Below, piece after piece: positions 1 through 10,331 of a stretch of 64,000 nucleotides of DNA. The notes beneath the pieces were generated by a model. That model did not search any database. It was not told where the DNA came from and saw only the letters and a list, made by a program, of their open reading frames with translations. Within the stretch, counting starts at the first letter, position 1, and each line of letters starts with the position of its first letter. Source of the stretch: Bacteroidota bacterium (lineage in GTDB: Bacteria; Bacteroidota; Bacteroidia; AKYH767-A; OLB10); assembly GCA_016714005.1 (NCBI GenBank), contig JADJOA010000015.1, positions 30,301 through 94,300 on the forward strand. Direction: 5' to 3'. A program made the position numbers and the translations under genes.

Positions 1-85
1 CAAACGGAACCATTTTAGCGCCAAGAGCAATGTGCTTTTGGCTCAGCGCTGTGTTTTTTAGGGGGGTAGTAGTTTCAGTAGTCAT
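1..85 (-). CDS. gcvT: Aminomethyltransferase (glycine cleavage T protein), N-terminal fragment
   Basis: The window opens inside the first 28 codons of a minus-strand gene; the start ATG is at 85..83. The translation begins MTTETTTPLKN and then reads SQKHIALGAKMVPF, which fits the conserved amino end of the tetrahydrofolate-dependent aminomethyltransferase of the glycine cleavage system (small leader, Leu-x-x-x-His, then LGAKMVPFAG). The rest lies beyond the left edge, so no catalytic residue can be checked. The upstream neighbour on the same strand is the patatin gene, which ends 58 bases away. The call rests on a short but characteristic stretch. Confidence 0.7.
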   Translation of the reverse strand, partial: MTTETTTPLKNTALSQKHIALGAKMVPF

Positions 86-143
86 GGGGCGAAGATAATG
101 GGTTTTGGGTATGGTGTTTGGAGTTAGACGGGTTGATTGTATA

Positions 144-2426
144 TTAATCCAACGCTTTTTTATTAAACAATATATACCCGAAGTGAAACATAAAGGTAAA
201 GGAGTTTTGTTTTCTATCGTAATAATTAAGGTTTAGTGCTACAGGACCAAGCGGACTTTGGTAAACAGTAGCAAGAGATGCAATATAATACCGTGTAGAA
301 AAGGCATCGCTGTATTTAACCTCACCGTTGCTTGTTGAAGTAATTTCCTGAAAGGGTTGGTAGGCATAGCCTTCTAATCGGACTTCAATATTAGATTTAA
401 TGGTAAATATGTTTTTAAGACCTATGCCTATGTAGTTGTGCGAGCGAAAGTTTTCTAAAAAAAGTGTTTTGCTTTCTTGCGTAGGTTCAAAGGCTGGGGC
501 AAGCAGGGTGGTGGCGGTGTAGTTTTTAAAAAAGGGTTGTCCGCTAAAGTTCATTTCGGAATAAAACCCCAGCTTAACCGGGCCAAAAGATTTAAAATAA
601 TTATCATATACCATTTTAAGCTGCCACCAGCGGTGGTAGGCTGCGTAGTTTTGGTCAAGTGGTGATGTGGAGCCCGGGCGGGTGTCTTCATCACCTTCTA
701 TATATCTTATTTTAATGTTTAGAAGTGTGCCTTTGCTTGCATACATTTTGCGGTTAAGTGTGTTGCGGTCAAAGTTAAGTCCAATGGTAAAACCGTTAAA
801 CGTGGTTTCATCGGCAGTGTCTTTTACTGAAAAATCTCGCGTTTGGTAGTATTCGTTTTTAATGTTGAATATGCCACCATTTAAAATAACCTTTCCTTTG
901 TTACGGGCAGGTATGCCTATATTTAAACCATAAACCAAATCGTTATACACCAAGTAGCTTGGTTTAATGTCTTCGTAAAAGGCTGTACTGCTTTTAAAAT
1001 AATCGTAGCGGTTAATAGCAAAATAGGGCTCGGTAAAAAAATCTAACTGACCGGGGAAATCAATTCGCGCTTTGGTTTGTATGCTGTTGTAAAATTTGCC
1101 TATGTAGGCGTTGCCGTTTAAACTAAGTGATTGCCTGCCGAGCATATTGTAATCCAACCCTAAATACAACTCACTAATGGGGCGTGTAGAAAAATTACCA
1201 CCGACATCAACCCTCAAATCGCTTTTCTTGTTTTACGTATAAATCCATATCGTAAAAAGCCGGTTTGTTCGTTGTAAGTTAAGCGCGGAAAAATGCTGCG
1301 TATGTTTTCATCTGCTATCAGTTTAAAGTAATATGGCTTTAGTTGTTTTAGCCTTACGGGTTCATTGGTATTCTTTAGAATTTTTTTGATGTAATCGGCT
1401 TTGGCGCTATTTACGCCAAGTACATTTATTTTATCTACAAGCACCGGCTTATATTTTTGAAGAAAAAGCAAACGTTGATCATTCAATTCATCAACAGGTT
1501 TGCGCCTTGCAATTTTTTCTTTGATGTCATCCATCACACGCATGGTGGCCGCATAGCCCGAGTCAATGGCGGCTTTAGAAGCATTAAAATCAAATACGCT
1601 TATGTTGCTTAGTTCAGGCGAAATCATAATATCATCAATTCCAGGTAGTGCATATACCTGCGATTGCATAATCATAGTTTTAAATTGTGATAGAATATTA
1701 TCGTCTCCGGCAAGTTCAGGACCTGTGCCTGCGTTAACTCCAATAATAATGTCTGGTTCAAAATCATTGAGCATTACATCGCTGGGAAAATTGTTGTAAA
1801 TGCCTCCATCAAACATAATTTTATCTTCAATGGCAACGGGCGAAAAGTATAAGGGGTATGCAAACGAGGAGCGTATGGCTGTGCTTAAATCGCCACAATT
1901 AAAAATTACGGGGCGTTTATTTTAATATCGCTGGCTACACAGCGGAAGGGTACAAACAAATGATTGAAATCGTAGCCCGATGCCTGCGATGCGGCAGTAG
2001 TGCTTTCCAACAATGCAAAATCTACAGCGGCAGAGTTTACTATGCTTGATGGCAGGGTGTGCGGATAATAGAATCGTAAGAAAATTTTAGCGTAAGCCAC
2101 GATGCATCCTCATCAGTTTCTTTAAAGTAATAATGTAAATCTTCGTCATAGGCACCCGTTGCGTATTCTCTAAACTCATCACTTAAAGTATTAAGCTCCA
2201 TTTGCTGCGGAGTAAGTCCTGTGGCATACATACTGCCCACCAATGCACCTGCCGATGTGCCTGTAATATAATCAACCGGTATGTGGTTTTCTTCCAAAGC
2301 CTTAAGCACACCAATGTGTGCAAAGCCGCGCACGCCACCACCGCTAAGCACAATGCCTACACGCTGCGCCTGGGTGGCACACACCATCAAAATAAAAAAT
2401 AAAGTGCAGGACAAGCTGCGGATCAT
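144..2426 (-). CDS. Patatin-like phospholipase with C-terminal outer-membrane beta-barrel (three frame breaks)
   Basis: One ~760-residue protein read in four frame segments. It starts at 2426 with a signal peptide ending near TQA. The patatin fold follows: oxyanion loop GGGVRG, nucleophile elbow GTSAG (Ser of the Ser-Asp dyad), and the DGG motif in MFDGGIYNNFPSDV near 1810. A POTRA-like segment (about 1440-1250) precedes a ~350-residue barrel of alternating aromatic/polar strands ending in an aromatic-rich strand. Patatin plus POTRA plus barrel is the layout of PlpD-type (type Vd) autotransporter lipases and of a common Bacteroidota family. Frame breaks lie near 2055, 1925 and 1215; the last two are missing bases in A runs, and sequence continuity across each supports a single gene. 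Likely substrate: membrane phospholipids; location: periplasm or cell surface. Confidence 0.85.
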
Positions 2427-3098
2427 ATGGGGCGAAGGTAAGTAGAATAAAGAATTAAGAATGATGAATTAGCAATTATGAATTGAATGTTTGGGAACCA
2501 TAAGTGTTTTTTAAAACCTTAAAGATTTTGCATTATAAATAAAGACCAATGTTTGCCAATGAGTTTGACAAATACCAGTGAAAGCAAAGGAAAAATAACA
2601 GTTGAAGGGATTACGTTTCAGAAAGCGCCAAGCTTTCGGAAAGTTGGTTACCTAACTAATTGAAATACAAATTTAATTTACAAAGCTGCTTATATAACCA
2701 ACATAATTACGGAGGTAGTTGAAAAGCTTACAGAAGCAAATAAGCGGAAAATTACTACAAGTTACGCATTGGCTTAACCAATTGAGCCGCTTATTTAGCT
2801 AAGCCAGCCATTTATTTAAACTAATTTACCACGTATTTAAGACTGTAAGCGGTTTATTTAGGACAATAAATTGCTCACAGTCTTAAATGGACGGTTTATT
2901 TAAGACAATAAATTTTTAAGAAAAAGTAACTGTGAAATTCGCTTCGTACTATAAATGGTTTTTATTGGTAGCCGTTTTATAAAATTTTTATGTGCCTGTT
3001 TAGCATACTCTTTTAAAGATGTATTTAATACAACAGACTATAAATGGCAGTTAGTTAACATGTTTAGCAGAGGTAAAATAAAGTTACAATATAGAAAC
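2427..3098. other. Intergenic region without a supported gene
   Basis: About 670 AT-rich bases between the patatin start and a shared terminator. A 35-codon reading frame (2559..2663, plus) and a 60-codon frame (2955..3137, plus) are present, but neither has recognisable features and the second runs through the terminator hairpin, so I call neither. The right half holds nested short direct and inverted repeats, listed separately. I see no tRNA or other RNA gene. Confidence 0.5.
2835..2914. repeat. Nested short direct and inverted repeats
   Basis: A 22-base direct repeat (GGTTTATTTA, one variable base, GACAATAAATT) occurs at 2851..2872 and 2893..2914 with one mismatch. The first copy lies inside a 12-base inverted repeat (ATTTAAGACTGT at 2835..2846, complement at 2877..2888), which could fold a hairpin. 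Related but weaker TTATTTA units lie just upstream (about 2785-2820). Function unknown. Confidence 0.5.
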
Positions 3099-3128
3099 AA
3101 AAAATCCCGCCTTCAAGCGGGATTTTTT
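3099..3128. terminator. Bidirectional intrinsic terminator
   Basis: Perfect 12-base stem (AAAAAATCCCGC paired with its complement at 3117..3128) around a 6-base loop CTTCAA. The A run on one side and T run on the other let it act in both directions. It sits 20 bases after the stop of the minus-strand T9SS-exported gene, which it most likely terminates. Confidence 0.88.
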
Positions 3129-3147
3129 GTTTTATAAATTTATTTAA

Positions 3148-4944
3148 TTACTCTATAACAAGCTTTTTAGTGAAGTTTGATTTTTCACCTTTAACTTTAA
3201 TAGAGTAAAACACCGCTTGCAAGGTTTGATACATCAATGTCTTGCTTCGTTGCTTTTGCAAGAACAGTTGAATAAACTTCTTGTCCGGTTACGTTGTAAA
3301 TAGATACAGTCAAATTACTTTCCTGTATTTGACTTGCAATAGTTAAATAAGAACTTGATGGATTAGGATATACAAAAATAAATCAGAACCATCAGGGTTA
3401 CTAACGCTTGTAACCACTTCTAAAGAAATATCATCAACACGAGTAGAGAAAGTTGGATTTGTTCCGAATAAATTAAATCCAAAATAATAAATACCGTTTG
3501 CAGCCACATTAATTGGGTAGCTTGCAAATTGATAAGTGGTATCAATTGGTTGTGCCTCAATTGCTATATTATTTGTCATTCCAGATGGATCTTGTATTGA
3601 ACCATATCTTGTTTCAAGTTGATAAGGATTACCTGTTACATCAAATGCTTTGTAGTAATATTTTAAAACGTAGTTTGTACCCGCTACTAAATCAAAGCAA
3701 GGAGATATTAACCAGTTTTCACACACAACAGCAGCAGTTCCAGCAGGGAAGCCAACACGAGCACAAACGGAGCCTGTATGCGGATATGTAGTTGGAAAAT
3801 CCCAATTGTTGCCATCTGCATCAACATCAAATGTAGCCCAACCAGCAGGTGGGGTAGTAGTGGCTGTTTCAAACCCTTCATTAAAAGGAGCACCTAAGGT
3901 TACAGAAACTGGAGCGGTATTAGTTACACTAGTATTAGATGCATCATTGGCAGCATTTCCGTCACCAGTAATAGCTGTAGTAGCAGTAATATTAAAGGTA
4001 TTAACAGCAGAAAGATCTGCAGTTTGAGTAAACGTGTAGTTTGCAGTAGCTCCTGCGTTAATCGTTCCTGTATAAGTTTCATTAACCGGTGTTCCTCCAT
4101 TAATAGAATAAGAAACAGGGAAGTTGCTGAGTGCAGAACCACCGTTGTTAGCAATTGTAATTTCAATAGCTGTGGTAGCGCTTAATCCGCAACCTGAAAC
4201 AAGACCATTAATACTTGTCACACCCCCATCAACAGCAGCAGGAGTAGCAATCTCCAATTGGTCAATTCCAATATAATTTGAGTTTGCTCCTAAAGGTCCG
4301 CCATCAACAACAGCGTAACGTATAGCAAAAGTTGCTGTAGCACCTCCTGAAGTAACTGAATAAACACTCTGTGCCCATGTAGCACCAATTGTTACAGCAA
4401 ATCTTCCTAACTCAACCCAGCTAGGGTCGGCACTTGTTAAAGCACCAGTGGCTGAATACATAACACGAATGGAATCAGGGTAAATTGAACCTGTTGGTGC
4501 TTTTGAATAGAAAGAAATTACATCACCTGCGGCTACATTCTGTGGAGGAGTAATTAACCAGTTATCAATATCTCCAGAAGCCACTGTGTTATAGTTAGCA
4601 GCAACATAACTAGAATCAGAACCGTTATAAGCAACAAAAGTTGCAGGGTTTCCCTGAAAAAATTCTTCAGTTGTACCAATAGGACCTGTTCCTGCTCTTT
4701 CTACGGTATATCCTCTTGCCACTAATCCAAGAACAGAATTGTCACCTTCAAAATCATCAACGTAAGATACATTGATAAAACTTAAGCCATTTTTTAAAGA
4801 AGAACTTCCATTAGGGGTTGCAAAAGTAGTTTGCGATCGCGCCCCAAATACAGACGTGTTTTGTTGCCCAACTCTGTCGCCTTGAGCAATCAAAGCTTGT
4901 GATGCTATTATTCCAATAGCAGATAGTAAAGTAAATTTTTTCAT
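3148..4944 (-). CDS. T9SS-exported protein with two choice-of-anchor J / cleaved-adhesin domains (two frame breaks near C terminus)
   Basis: About 598 residues. Signal peptide MKKFTLLSAIGIIASQALIA. Residues ~55-235 resemble a choice-of-anchor J (cleaved adhesin) jelly roll (DNWLITPP, DSIRVMYS). Residues ~240-340 form a CARDB-like beta domain (NNGGSALSNFPVSYSINGG). A second anchor-J domain follows (~350-510; FNEGFE, ENWLISPCFDL). The uninterrupted frame stops early at 3343, but after single-base corrections near 3375 and 3208 the frame gives a type A T9SS sorting domain: VYPNPSSSYLTI, VSIYNVTGQEVYS, LASGVYSIKVKGE and a terminal KKLVIE. I therefore place the true stop at 3148. Expected fate: export by Sec, then T9SS transport and surface attachment or release. 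Substrate unknown. Monocistronic, followed by a strong terminator. Confidence 0.88.
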
Positions 4945-5063
4945 TTGATTTTTTTTTTTTATTTGTTTAAAGTGTGGCGAATATAGAATTAATATCTTTT
5001 ATACAACTATGAAGATTTAAGAATTTGTAAACCATATTTTAGCACGTTATAATTTTTGGGTTA
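4945..5063. promoter_or_regulatory. Divergent promoter region for the T9SS protein and pfkA
   Basis: A 119-base AT-rich gap between divergent starts. On the minus strand TATATTCG (4978..4985) matches the Bacteroidota -7 element TAnnTTTG at 7 of 8 positions, with a TTG about 18 bases upstream. On the plus strand AATTTTTG at about 5049-5056 also matches 7 of 8 just ahead of pfkA. No Shine-Dalgarno stands out. Positions are inferred from consensus only. Confidence 0.35.
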
Positions 5064-6030
5064 ATGAAGACAATAGGTGTATTTACATCAGGTGGCGATA
5101 GCCCCGGAATGAATGCATGCATACGAGCCGTGGTACGTAGCGCAATCTTTCACAAGAAAAAAGTAATTGGCATTATGCGCGGCTACGATGGAATGATTCA
5201 AAATAATATGGCTGAACTCAATTCACGCTCAGTTAGTAACATCATTCACCGTGGCGGAACTATCTTAAAAACCGCGCGCAGCAAAGATTTTATGACAGAC
5301 CGTGGAATGAAAACCGCCTATGAAAATGTGAAGAAAAATAGAATAGACGCTTTGGTTGCTATTGGTGGCGATGGCACTTTAGGGGGCTGTTGAGTTTAAT
5401 ACCAAATATGATATACCTTTTATAGGAATACCCGGAACTATTGATAATGATTTAATGGGAACTGATTTTACGTTGGGTTTTGACACGGCTGTCAATACTG
5501 CAATAGAGGCTATTGACAAAATACGTGACACAGCTGCAAGCCATAACCGACTCTTTTTTATTGAAGTAATGGGACGAGATTCAGGCTACCTTGCACTATG
5601 GGCTGGCGTAGCGGGTGGTGCAGAAGATATTTTGTTGCCGGAGTCAAAAACCAATGTTGCTGATTTGGTAAACAAATTAGAAGAAGGGGTAAAAAAAGGA
5701 AAAGAATCAAGCATAGTAGTGGTAGCTGAAGGTGATGAAGGAGGCGGGGCTATGAAAATAGCCGAAGAAGTAAAAAAGAAGTTTAATTATGATACCCGAG
5801 TTAGTATTTTAGGACACATACAACGCGGAGGAACTCCTACAGCTTGTGACAGAATATTAGGAACAAAATTTGGCGTGTTTGCTGTAGAAAGTCTTTTAAA
5901 AGGTGAAACAGATAAGATGACAGGAATTCAAAAAAATCAATTAGTACTGGTTGACTTGAAAAAAGCCATTAAACATCATTCACCCTTAGATAAGCATTTA
6001 ATAAGATACAGCAGGTTTTTGTCTATTTAG
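5064..6030 (+). CDS. pfkA: ATP-dependent 6-phosphofructokinase (one frame break)
   Basis: Phosphorylates fructose 6-phosphate to the 1,6-bisphosphate, the committed step of glycolysis; cytosolic tetramer. About 321 residues, the usual length for bacterial PfkA. Motifs in order: GGDSPGMN at the start, GGDGT near residue 107, PGTIDND, MGRDSGYLAL, and GHIQRGGTPTACDR near residue 250. The frame breaks at about 5386 in a five-G run: dropping one G joins GGDGTLG to AVEFNTKYDIPF without loss, so I treat the extra G as an indel. The start ATG follows a 119-base divergent promoter gap; no partner gene is in the same operon. Confidence 0.93.
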
Positions 6031-6194
6031 TTGTAAATAGTGAATGGTTGTAATCGCAACGCATTCCCCTCTGTGTGTTTACTGGTGTGTAAGCGAGAGG
6101 GGGTGGGCAGGGTGTGTGTTTCATAGTGAATGCTCATAATTATATCCAGCCATTTTTAATTTTGCACAACTTCAAACCACATACTCTCAACTTC

Positions 6195-6210
6195 TCCCGA
6201 AACTTCGGGA
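6195..6210. repeat. Short palindrome in intergenic spacer
   Basis: TCCCGAAACTTCGGGA forms a 6-7 base-pair hairpin, 20 bases ahead of the next start codon. Palindromes built on CCCGA/TCGGG are frequent in Bacteroidota spacers, and function here is unknown. The rest of the 200-base spacer (6031-6229) shows GT-rich low-complexity sequence and no gene. Confidence 0.45.
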
Positions 6211-6229
6211 CTAAAACTCCAAACAAAAA

Positions 6230-7078
6230 ATGCTTCTTATTGCCGATTCAGGATCCACCAAAGCCGACTGGCTGTTAAGTGATCGTAAAGATTTTAAAAT
6301 GGAATTTAATACGGTTGGGTTTAATCCGTTTTTCCATGACGAAAAATTTATTATCAATGAGCTTACCCATAACCGTGGGTTAATGCACTATGCAAAAGAT
6401 GTTAAAGTATTAAAATTTTATGGGTCGGGATGCAGCCATGAAAAACGCAATCAGATTGTAGCAGGTGCTTTTAGAAAAGTTTTTACCAATGCCAATGTTT
6501 TAGTTGAACACGATATGCTCGGAGCATGTATTGCTGCATGTGGTAATAAGCCTGGGGTAGTTTGCATTTTAGGTACGGGCAGTAATGCTTGTTCTTACAA
6601 TGGAAAAGATGTGGTAGCAAGCCATCATGGATTAGGTTATATAATAGGCGATGAAGGCAGCGGAAGTTATTTTGGAAAAAAAATTCTGTCTCACTATCTG
6701 TATAAACTTTTGCCACAAGAGTTGGAATCTCAGCTTAGAGATCAATATCACCTTACAAAAGAGTCAATTATCGAAAGTGTATATCATAAACCTGATCCTA
6801 ATGTTTATTTGGCTTCGTTTGCAAAGTTTTTATCGTCACACAAGGAAAGCGATTATGTAGTAAATATAGTACGCAAAGGGTTTACCGAGTTTTATGAAAC
6901 CACAATTGTAGTTTATCCTGAAAGTAAAAAACACCCTGTTCATTTTATTGGAAGTATTGCTCATCATTTCAGCCATATATTAAAAGAGGTGGCAAACAAA
7001 AATGGCTTTTCAGTGGGCAAAATATTAGTAAAACCTGTAGAGGATATTATGGAGTATTTTAAAAGCAATCCATCTTAA
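6230..7078 (+). CDS. BadF/BadG/BcrA/BcrD-family kinase, N-acetylglucosamine kinase-like
   Basis: 282 residues, intact, the usual length for the single-domain sugar-kinase-like members of this ASKHA ATPase family. Phosphate-1 loop ADSGSTKADW at residues 4-13, phosphate-2 region CILGTGSNACSY near 112-123, and the glycine-rich GDEGSGSYFGKK near 140-151. Bacteroidota homologues are usually annotated as N-acetylglucosamine kinase, which phosphorylates amino sugars released by peptidoglycan or chitin turnover. The specificity is inferred from the family, not shown by the sequence. The gene converges on the glycosyltransferase gene, with 31 bases between their stops. Confidence 0.85.
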   Translation: MLLIADSGSTKADWLLSDRKDFKMEFNTVGFNPFFHDEKFIINELTHNRGLMHYAKDVKVLKFYGSGCSHEKRNQIVAGAFRKVFTNANVLVEHDMLGACIAACGNKPGVVCILGTGSNACSYNGKDVVASHHGLGYIIGDEGSGSYFGKKILSHYLYKLLPQELESQLRDQYHLTKESIIESVYHKPDPNVYLASFAKFLSSHKESDYVVNIVRKGFTEFYETTIVVYPESKKHPVHFIGSIAHHFSHILKEVANKNGFSVGKILVKPVEDIMEYFKSNPS

Positions 7079-7109
7079 AAGTTATTACCCTATTAGATCA
7101 TATCATCTT

Positions 7110-8688
7110 TTAATTATGTTCAAAGCAGCCAGCAGAGTTAATGCTTGCCCATTCTTCCTTGTTATAATGTATTTTGTAAATGTAAATAGTAAAGTTAGAA
7201 TTACGTGGGTTCAATTTGTGAAGTAAAGCATCAATAAAACCGGGTTTTATTTCTGTTTCAAATGTTATGTTAGGAAAATATTTTTTAAAGGCACTAATTC
7301 TTTTTTCTAAATCGTCATTCTGATTAAAGAGAACATATTGAGGAAGGTTTTCTTTAAGTTTTGTCTTTTTGCAAATCGCACAGCAGGTTTTGTATAGTTC
7401 GTGATGAAGACAGACCGTAAACAGTGCCCCAACTGCCTAAATAAAACTGTGGCGGAAGTGTAATATTGCTGTGGATGCTTTCTTCAACGCAAATGGTTTT
7501 TGTATCGCCTTTTCTATGCAAGTAAAGCATTGATTCAACACGACTTCTTTTACTATACGACACACTTACTACGATAAGAGGAATGGTGTTAAGTATAAAA
7601 AACAATATCCATGTAATGCGGTTAAATTTATGTATCCAAGTTTTGGTGGAGTATTGCAACAACTGCTGCCAACCAACCATCCCCCAACAATTATAAAAGG
7701 AATAGCAGGCAAAATAAATCTTTCCTGCTTATTTGGAAATGATGAGTGAAAAACAAAAAATAAAAAAGCAGGTAAAAAGATGATAAGATGTTTCCTCCAG
7801 ATCTTTAAATAACCAAGCATGAGTAAAATGCTCATTGGAGGTATTAAAATTCCGCTTACAAGAAGCAGGAATTTGTACCACGAACTTACACCATACGTTT
7901 CGCTGTTTTCCAAATTGTAACGCACATATTCGGCAAATTCAACAAATGGCTTTTTCCATATCAATACATCTGTAAGCATTTGCACAATTCCAACACTTAA
8001 GACAAAACCGATAATAAGCCAGGCAATATTTTTCCAGCGTTGCATCAAAATCAAAGCTAATCCAAAACCAGAAATAAAAATAGCTGTCTGAAAGCGAATA
8101 CAAAATGCAAGCCCAAGCATAATACCTGCATAAACTCCTGCTCTGTAATTTTCCTTACCGTATTTTATTACATACCATGTTGCATGCATTAAAGGCGGAA
8201 TGCAAACCACTTCAACCAAATTACGCACGCTCAGCCAGGGCATAAAAAAATAGATAGCTAACAGCAAGCCCGATAGCCTTGCAGTATTTTTATTGGCAAT
8301 TCTTTCAGTAATTTTAAAGCCTATTACTATTATTATTAAAGAGTATAGCGCATGTAACAAACGAACTATAATCATTTTAGTATCAGGGTTTACAATTCCA
8401 ATAAATTTAAACAGATAAAACAAAATATAATGCAAACACGGATATAATAAACTATGCCCGCTTGCCTGGATTAATCCTTGTAATTACCGGTAGCCATTTG
8501 TTGTAATCGTATCCATCCACCCAAGATTGTGATGGTTCAATAACCAAAAAATGGTCATCACTCATGCCATAACCTTTGGCAAAGAAAGCGGAGAGTAGTC
8601 TGAAAATTCCACCAATAATTAGTAGAAGAGCAAGAGGTTTCTCATCCCAATATTTTTTTAAAAGCTGCATCAAAGAAGTTGGTTGCAA
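7110..8688 (-). CDS. Integral-membrane glycosyltransferase, Alg9/GT22-like mannosyltransferase family (several frame breaks)
   Basis: About 525 residues in at least four frame segments. It starts MQPTSLMQLLKKYWDEKP at 8688, with a first membrane helix (LALLLIIGGIFRLLSAFFA) followed by GMSDDHF, the acidic luminal-loop motif typical of GT-C transferases. Eight or more hydrophobic helices follow. The segment SSFPNKQERFILPAIPFII matches the H-x-E/Q-x-RF...P...P signature of the GT22 / Alg9-like group. The C terminus is a soluble extracytoplasmic tail ending SAGCFEHN at 7110. Breaks lie near 8450, 7660 and 7360. It probably transfers a lipid-linked sugar to a glycan or lipid; donor and acceptor cannot be told. 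No glycan cluster is nearby. Confidence 0.72.
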
Positions 8689-8828
8689 TTTAATGCGCTA
8701 AAATTAGTTATATAAAAATACTTAGGAGAAGAGATTTTTTCACATTTATTAATGTCAGGGCAATAAAATTTACACTGCAACACCTTAGAAGATGTGCCGC
8801 TACCGATAAAAAAATAAACAATACAAGT

Positions 8829-9392
8829 TTATTTAACCGATGCCCAGTTCTCGCCTGATTTAATTCTGAAAACCTGCATATCGCTAACACGAAATTTTTT
8901 GGCAATAGCTTTTAAGGTGTAGCCTTTTTTATCGCGTAGCATCTTTTTTATTTCTTTTACCTTACCCACATTAAGTTTAAGCCCTTTGGCAGTTCCGGTT
9001 TTTGTGAGCAGGCTATTAAGGTGTTTTTTAATAAGAGGGCTTTGTCTGTGGTGTTTGTACATTTCGTCATCAGTAACAAATTTAAGGTTGGAAGATTTGT
9101 TATCCTTTTTGTTATGATTCAGATGTATTACGTTTTTATGTTTAGGTGAGGCTTTTTTTGAAAAGTTCTGTGCCACAACTTTGTGTACATAGATGGTTTT
9201 ATCCTTTCCATCTGGCTTTACTTTTAAAGTAATGTAACCACCAATTGAGGTACCGGCAAGTAAATCGCCATCTTTAAAAATTTTGGTATAGCTTATTAAG
9301 CGACCATGGTTACTAACTGCATATTTCTTTCTTAAAGAGCCTTTAGGAAACGAAATGGCAGCGAATTTTTCTCCTGCATTAAGTTTAAGCAT
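8829..9392 (-). CDS. NUMOD4-type HNH endonuclease-like protein with C-terminal helix-turn-helix
   Basis: 187 residues from the ATG at 9392 (MLKLNAGEKFAAI); a TTG start at 9425 is possible but would overlap prmC. The N terminus has the NUMOD4 pattern (YAVSNHGRLIS, GYITLKV) that carries DNA-sequence contacts in homing endonucleases. The middle holds an HNH-like core (VHKVVAQNF ... HLNHNKKDNKSSNLKFVT). The C terminus (KAIAKKFRVSDMQVFRI) looks like a resolvase/NUMOD1-style helix-turn-helix. It is a free-standing gene; neither neighbour shows a split that would mark an intron or intein. Whether it cuts DNA is unknown, though the His/Asn residues of the core are present. Confidence 0.75.
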   Translation of the reverse strand: MLKLNAGEKFAAISFPKGSLRKKYAVSNHGRLISYTKIFKDGDLLAGTSIGGYITLKVKPDGKDKTIYVHKVVAQNFSKKASPKHKNVIHLNHNKKDNKSSNLKFVTDDEMYKHHRQSPLIKKHLNSLLTKTGTAKGLKLNVGKVKEIKKMLRDKKGYTLKAIAKKFRVSDMQVFRIKSGENWASVK

Positions 9393-9421
9393 AGCGTTGA
9401 GTCTTAATTTGTTTACAGCAA

Positions 9422-10276
9422 TCAAAAGTATTTATTTTTTAATACACCGCAAATCATTCTTTCATTTTCGTTCAAATCTTTTCTAACTATTATATCAACA
9501 AACCCATTATCAGCCAAAATTTGCCGTACCTCGTTTGCTCCATTACTATGTATCTCAAAATAAACTTGGCCCCCGGTTTTAATAATATTGCGGCTATTTT
9601 GGTTATGTGGTGATAGAAGGTATATGGGCTACCCGGGGCAAATAAAGCTATGTGCGGTTCAAATTCCACCACATTTTTATCTAACAACACCTTTTCTACT
9701 GTAGGAATATAAGGGGATTAGCTACTAAGATATCAATACCAACTGGGTATTTGTAGATATTAAAATTCAATGCATCATCTTTTATGAAATTTATTCTTGT
9801 ACTATTTAAGTCAGCGTTTTCTTTGGCAACAGAAAGCGCTTTATCACAAACATCCGTAGCCCATACTTCTGCTCCAAATTTTTTTTGGAAAGAGAAATTC
9901 CAATACAGCCGCTGCCTGTACATACGTCCATAATTATCGGATTAATTTTTTTGTTGCGTTCAATTATCCAATAAACCAATTCTTCAGTTTCGGGGCGAGG
10001 TATTAAAACTTGATTGTTTACTTTAAAAGGGAAGCCCACAAAAAACAGTTTTACCTGTTACGTATTGAATGGGTTCATAATTTTTTAGTCTCTGCAAATC
10101 ATCTTCAATAGAACCCATTTCGGTTTTGAATTAATATGATTAGACTCATTCAATAAAGGATTTTTAACTTCTAAAACGTCTTGTATGTAAATACGTGCAA
10201 TAACACGGGCTTCTTCCGTATTATATATAGAACTTAGTTCGGTAACTATCTTGTTATAAATATCTTTAACTAACAT
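9422..10276 (-). CDS. prmC: Peptide chain release factor N5-glutamine methyltransferase (frame breaks)
   Basis: Methylates the GGQ glutamine of release factors RF1/RF2 using S-adenosylmethionine. About 284 residues from MLVKDIYNKIVTEL at 10276; upstream in-frame starts would overlap ribD more deeply. N-terminal helical domain, then QVLIPRPETEELVYW (PRPETE, release-factor recognition), the SAM loop MDVCTGSGCIGISL, and the NPPY catalytic motif near 9710, which appears as NPL only because one C is missing from a CCCC run. Ends MICGVLKNKYF at 9422. Breaks lie near 10100-10040, 9890 and 9710. The start region lies back to back with ribD. Confidence 0.88.
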
Positions 10277-10331
10277 TTGCTGTAAGGCATCAAATGTAAG
10301 TATCTCAATTAAAAATGTTTTCTTTGGCAAC

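Noticed and set aside
477..849. Plus-strand frames inside the patatin barrel
   Set aside because: They are antisense to a well-supported gene and have no signal, motif or plausible composition.
2955..3137. 60-codon plus-strand frame
   Set aside because: It has no recognisable feature and reads through the perfect terminator hairpin at 3099..3128.
8829..9425. Group I intron or intein carrying the HNH gene
   Set aside because: prmC is continuous up to its stop apart from single-base breaks, and no intron-like RNA core or intein splicing motif is visible.
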